From CAZLMW01 sp964560875 (GTDB taxonomy: Bacteria; Myxococcota_A; UBA9042), in assembly GCA_964560875.1 (NCBI GenBank), contig CAZLMW010000033.1, positions 1 through 64,000 of the forward strand: DNA of 64,000 bases, read 5' to 3'. Made by a program: the position numbers and the translations under genes. The notes below the pieces were generated by a model. The model was not told where the DNA came from and ran no database searches. It saw only the letters and a list, made by a program, of their open reading frames with translations. This document shows, in pieces, positions 61,393 through 64,000 of this stretch; the first letter of the stretch is position 1, and every line of letters starts with the position of its first letter.

Positions 61393-61522
61393 CAATTCCT
61401 CCGAGCGAACCGGGATTCGCGCGATGCAGCTGGTTGTTCAGAACACGCGCATCGTCGCACATGGGCGCGTCGAATCGGAAGGCCACGTCCCGCGGCCGAC
61501 CTCGAAGCGATGGCGGCAGCGA

Positions 61523-62236
61523 CTAACCGTAGGTGTTGCGGAGGTAGTCGACGATCTCATCGGACTCGTACATCGCCGTGCCTGTGTTTGCGTCGACGAG
61601 GTAGGGCACCTGCATCTTGCCGCCGAGCTCGACGAGCTTCGCGCGCTGCCGACCGCGCTTGGCCACGTTGCGCACGCGGTAGACGAGGTTGAGCGCCACC
61701 ATCGCCTCGCGGACCTTGCGGCAATAAGGCGACATCTCGAACTGCCACAGCTCAAGCGGGTGTTCGGGCTGGACGCGGTCCTGGTGTTGGGGCATCGCGC
61801 GGCCTCCGATCGGCCGAATCCCGGATGCGACGGCGGACGCGAACGTGTTCAATGGTGCAACAGCCTTGCGAAGTGCGCCGCGGCTCCCCGAGCCATAGGT
61901 CTGGCGGATGTAGTCGATGATGTCCTCGGATTCGTACATCGCCACGTCGGCATTCGGTTCGACAAGGTAAGGGAACATCGCTGTGCCACCGTGTTCGATG
62001 ACGTCGCGGCGGTTGTTGCTGCCTTTGCCACAGGGATGGCTGATGTAATCGATGTCGAGCTCGGAGAACGCCTCGCGGACCTTGCGGCAGTACGGGCAGG
62101 ACTCGAATTCGTACAGGTGAAGGGTCTTTTCGGGGACCTTCTGTAGCGTCCCGTCGGTGAACCAACCCGCTTTGGGCAGGCGTGGTGCGCACGCAAGGTG
62201 GCTGTGGATGTCGTCCAATGAGAGCGGAATCGCCAT
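61523..62236 (-). CDS. double glutaredoxin/GST-N-like protein (237 aa)
   Basis: The start at 62236 gives MAIPLSLDD; the longer frame adds an arginine-rich stretch. Two thioredoxin-fold domains are joined: the first (about 40-115) has CPYCRKVREAF and VAMYESEDIIDYI, the second (about 165-237) has SPYCRKVREAM and TAMYESDEIVDYL. The second domain has lost the first Cys of CPYC (Ser), so only the first can do dithiol chemistry. Such doubled glutaredoxin-like proteins are known from plants, cyanobacteria and myxobacteria. Cytoplasmic thiol handling is likely. The gene stands alone, 130 bp upstream of the Cys-rich lipoprotein gene. Confidence 0.82.
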   Translation of the reverse strand: MAIPLSLDDIHSHLACAPRLPKAGWFTDGTLQKVPEKTLHLYEFESCPYCRKVREAFSELDIDYISHPCGKGSNNRRDVIEHGGTAMFPYLVEPNADVAMYESEDIIDYIRQTYGSGSRGALRKAVAPLNTFASAVASGIRPIGGRAMPQHQDRVQPEHPLELWQFEMSPYCRKVREAMVALNLVYRVRNVAKRGRQRAKLVELGGKMQVPYLVDANTGTAMYESDEIVDYLRNTYG

Positions 62237-62454
62237 GTCGTGTTCGTCCCCGCCGCGAAATCGACGTCTTCTCTGTGCCCGTGACACCGGTGACGTAGAG
62301 GTCGCCGCCCGGCAGAGGCTCGACCGTATTGAGATCGTGCGGTCGGGCGCATATCAGGCCATCAACGGTTGCCCCTGCGACTGGGCACGGCGACTGTGCA
62401 AAACCCCGCGGCGCGCATCAAGCCTTCCCATCGTGGCTGGTGTATTGTCGCGGC

Positions 62455-62553
62455 ATGGCGACCCCACTTGTCCGATTCCCGACGGCGATCGACGCGGATG
62501 GGCGGCAACGAAACAAGCTGACCGCGCGCCGCGGTGATGTGGCGGTACGATGA
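62455..62553 (+). CDS. possible 32-aa leader peptide
   Basis: A short frame from ATG 62455 (MATPLVRFPTAIDADG) ends at a TGA whose bases overlap the start of the polyferredoxin gene (ATGA). The overlap suggests translational coupling, but there is no clear ribosome site and no homologue is recognised. It could be a regulatory leader or chance. Confidence 0.3.
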   Translation: MATPLVRFPTAIDADGRQRNKLTARRGDVAVR

Positions 62554-64000
62554 AGCGCCCCGCGCAGCAAAAGCGAGGCCGTCGCAAGAAGGGCAAGCTC
62601 CCAACGCGCGCGGGACCGGTGTCTGCGGCGGCGCGTGCGAGCTGCCGGGCGGACACCGACGCGACGAACCCCGAGCGCAAGGGGTCGATCCGGCCATCGA
62701 AAGCCGCGCCCAAGCGCGCCGCGGTCCTCATCGCCATCCAGGTCGCGATGATCGTGCACGTCGTGGTGTGGTGGCTGTCCCTCGAGCACGGTTGGTGGGA
62801 CGGCTACACCATCAAGCCATTGGAACCTTCCGAAGCGGCGGAGACGGCAGCGACCGGCGAGATCAACCCCGGCTTCTTGCTGTTTGGTAGCGCGATCTTC
62901 TCGACGGCCATCCTCGGGCGCTGGTTTTGCGGCTGGGCGTGTCACGTGGTGATGCTGCAGGACTTTTGCCTGTGGCTGCTTGGCAAGGTCGGCATCAAAC
63001 CCAAGCCGTTCCGCACCCGTTTTCTGCCCCTGGGGACGCTTGCGCTTGCCCTGTATGTGTTCGTTTGGCCGCTCGTCAAGCGGGTCGCCGCACCGCTCCT
63101 GACACCGATGGGATTTGCCCCTGAGGCCGGGCCATGGACACCCCACCTGCACCTGGTCGACAGCGACTTCTGGGGGACGTTTCCCGGCGTCGCGCTCGCC
63201 ATCCCGTTTCTGTTCATCTGCGGCTTCGTGACCGTCTACTTCCTCGGCGCGAAGGGGTTTTGCACCTACGCGTGCCCGTACGGCGGTTTCTTTGCGGCTG
63301 TCGATCGCTTGTCACCGTTGCGCATCCGGGTGACGTCGGCCTGCGAGGGATGCGGTCACTGCACGGCCGTCTGCACCTCCAACGTTCGTGTGCACGACGA
63401 GGTGCGCGCCCACAGGATGGTGGTCGACCCGGGCTGCATGAAGTGCCTGGATTGCGTGTCGGTCTGCCCCAACGACGCGCTCTATTTCGGCGTTGGAAAG
63501 CCTGCGTTCGCGGCTGGCAAACCGCATGGCAAACCCGTCCAGCGCAAGTACGACCTCACCTTCCCCGAGGAGATCGCCGTCGCCGTCCTGCTGGTGCTCG
63601 CCTTCCTCGCGTGGGTCCAGGCGTACGGTTTCATCCCGCTGCTGATGGCCGGCGGTATCGCGATTTGTGTGGCCTGGCTCGGGCTGCAGCTGCGGCGGCT
63701 GGTCAAACGGCCCAATGTCTCGATGCAGCGGACCCGCCTCAAGGCGAGCGGGCGTTTGACCACGGCTGGATGGGCGTTCGTTGCGTTCGCCGCCGCCAGC
63801 ATGCTGATCACCGCCCACGCCGGCGCGATGCGCGTTATCGACCGCGGTCTGGACGCTGAATTCACCGGGCTGCAGGCGCCATTCGAAGAGCTGATGCGCC
63901 CGGCTCGACCCGCAGTACCGGCAGACCGAGTCCGCCAAATCGACGCCGCGATCGCCGCCTGGACAACGATGCGCACGCTGGGCCGGGGTGGCATCAACCT
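62550..64000 (+). CDS. polyferredoxin-type membrane protein, NapH/NosR-like (partial, 483+ aa)
   Basis: Open to the end of the window, so the C-terminus is missing. A basic N-terminal 55 residues precede the first membrane helix (AVLIAIQVAMIVHVVVWWL). ILGRWFCGWACHVVM is the conserved Cys motif between helices of the NapH/CcoG/NosR family, and GFCTYACPYGGFFAA the second. Two ferredoxin clusters follow: CEGCGHCTAVCTSNV and CMKCLDCVSVCPNDAL, then four more membrane helices. These proteins pass electrons across the membrane to a reductase or oxidase; which one cannot be told here. The first cluster ends CTSN rather than CP. Confidence 0.88.
   Translation, partial: MKRPAQQKRGRRKKGKLPTRAGPVSAAARASCRADTDATNPERKGSIRPSKAAPKRAAVLIAIQVAMIVHVVVWWLSLEHGWWDGYTIKPLEPSEAAETAATGEINPGFLLFGSAIFSTAILGRWFCGWACHVVMLQDFCLWLLGKVGIKPKPFRTRFLPLGTLALALYVFVWPLVKRVAAPLLTPMGFAPEAGPWTPHLHLVDSDFWGTFPGVALAIPFLFICGFVTVYFLGAKGFCTYACPYGGFFAAVDRLSPLRIRVTSACEGCGHCTAVCTSNVRVHDEVRAHRMVVDPGCMKCLDCVSVCPNDALYFGVGKPAFAAGKPHGKPVQRKYDLTFPEEIAVAVLLVLAFLAWVQAYGFIPLLMAGGIAICVAWLGLQLRRLVKRPNVSMQRTRLKASGRLTTAGWAFVAFAAASMLITAHAGAMRVIDRGLDAEFTGLQAPFEELMRPARPAVPADRVRQIDAAIAAWTTMRTLGRGGIN

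Overview
The window is high-GC DNA from a bacterium, most likely a myxobacterium or a close relative (Myxococcota/Bradymonadota type). The signs are many secreted lipoproteins with long Asp/Ala/Thr/Gly-rich linkers behind the lipobox, repeated CDDGxPCT-type cysteine modules, a CxNGxxxPGExCD-type cysteine module, MopE-like CDGxDNDCDG motifs, a zinc-ribbon Ser/Thr kinase and fibrinogen-like secreted proteins. Lineage is inferred from these family signatures only; there is no rRNA or housekeeping marker here.

Layout. 1-2285: a CRISPR array of 32 identical 36-bp repeats with no cas gene in the window. 2286-3100: a gene-poor stretch with a frameshifted remnant. 3084-26561: two leftward genes, 66 bp apart, probably one operon: a 2,591-residue lipoprotein (about 20 cysteine modules, two cohesin-like domains, a dockerin-like pair) followed by a 5,211-residue secreted repeat protein with eleven large units, six of them forming three copies of a 2.46-kb super-repeat. 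26839-37789: cell-envelope lipoproteins (murein-endopeptidase-like, beta-helix, two beta-propellers), a cupin, a small Lys-rich secreted protein, and an unusual lipoprotein ending in EF-Tu domains II and III without the GTPase domain. 37788-43091: a radical SAM / B12 radical SAM / PP-loop / dioxygenase cluster with overlapping start and stop codons, interrupted and flanked by gene fragments. 43157-50834: TPR-like membrane protein, a third propeller lipoprotein, a GT-C-type membrane protein and a Ser/Thr kinase. 51492-58794: a solitary beta-class DNA methyltransferase, two fibrinogen-like secreted proteins that share their N-terminal module with the giant protein, a zinc-ribbon protein and a lipoprotein hydrolase. 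58863-64000: TfoX-N protein, small membrane protein, DJ-1/PfpI protein, Cys-rich lipoprotein, double glutaredoxin-like protein, and a polyferredoxin membrane protein running off the end.

Two themes run through the region. First, it is dominated by the cell surface: three secreted proteins share one N-terminal module (ending ELPRxxLxSVxYAL), and three propeller lipoproteins share a C-terminal or internal hinge plus CDDG cysteine module. Second, at least seven places hold gene remnants, several of which keep recognisable ends but have lost the middle (phosphotransferase-like, quinone-oxidoreductase-like, lipoprotein/beta-lactamase chimera, truC/PGM1-type head-on remnant), which points to repeated deletion in this region. 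Translation starts were moved inward from the longest reading frame wherever a Shine-Dalgarno sequence, signal peptide or overlap with a neighbour favoured it.
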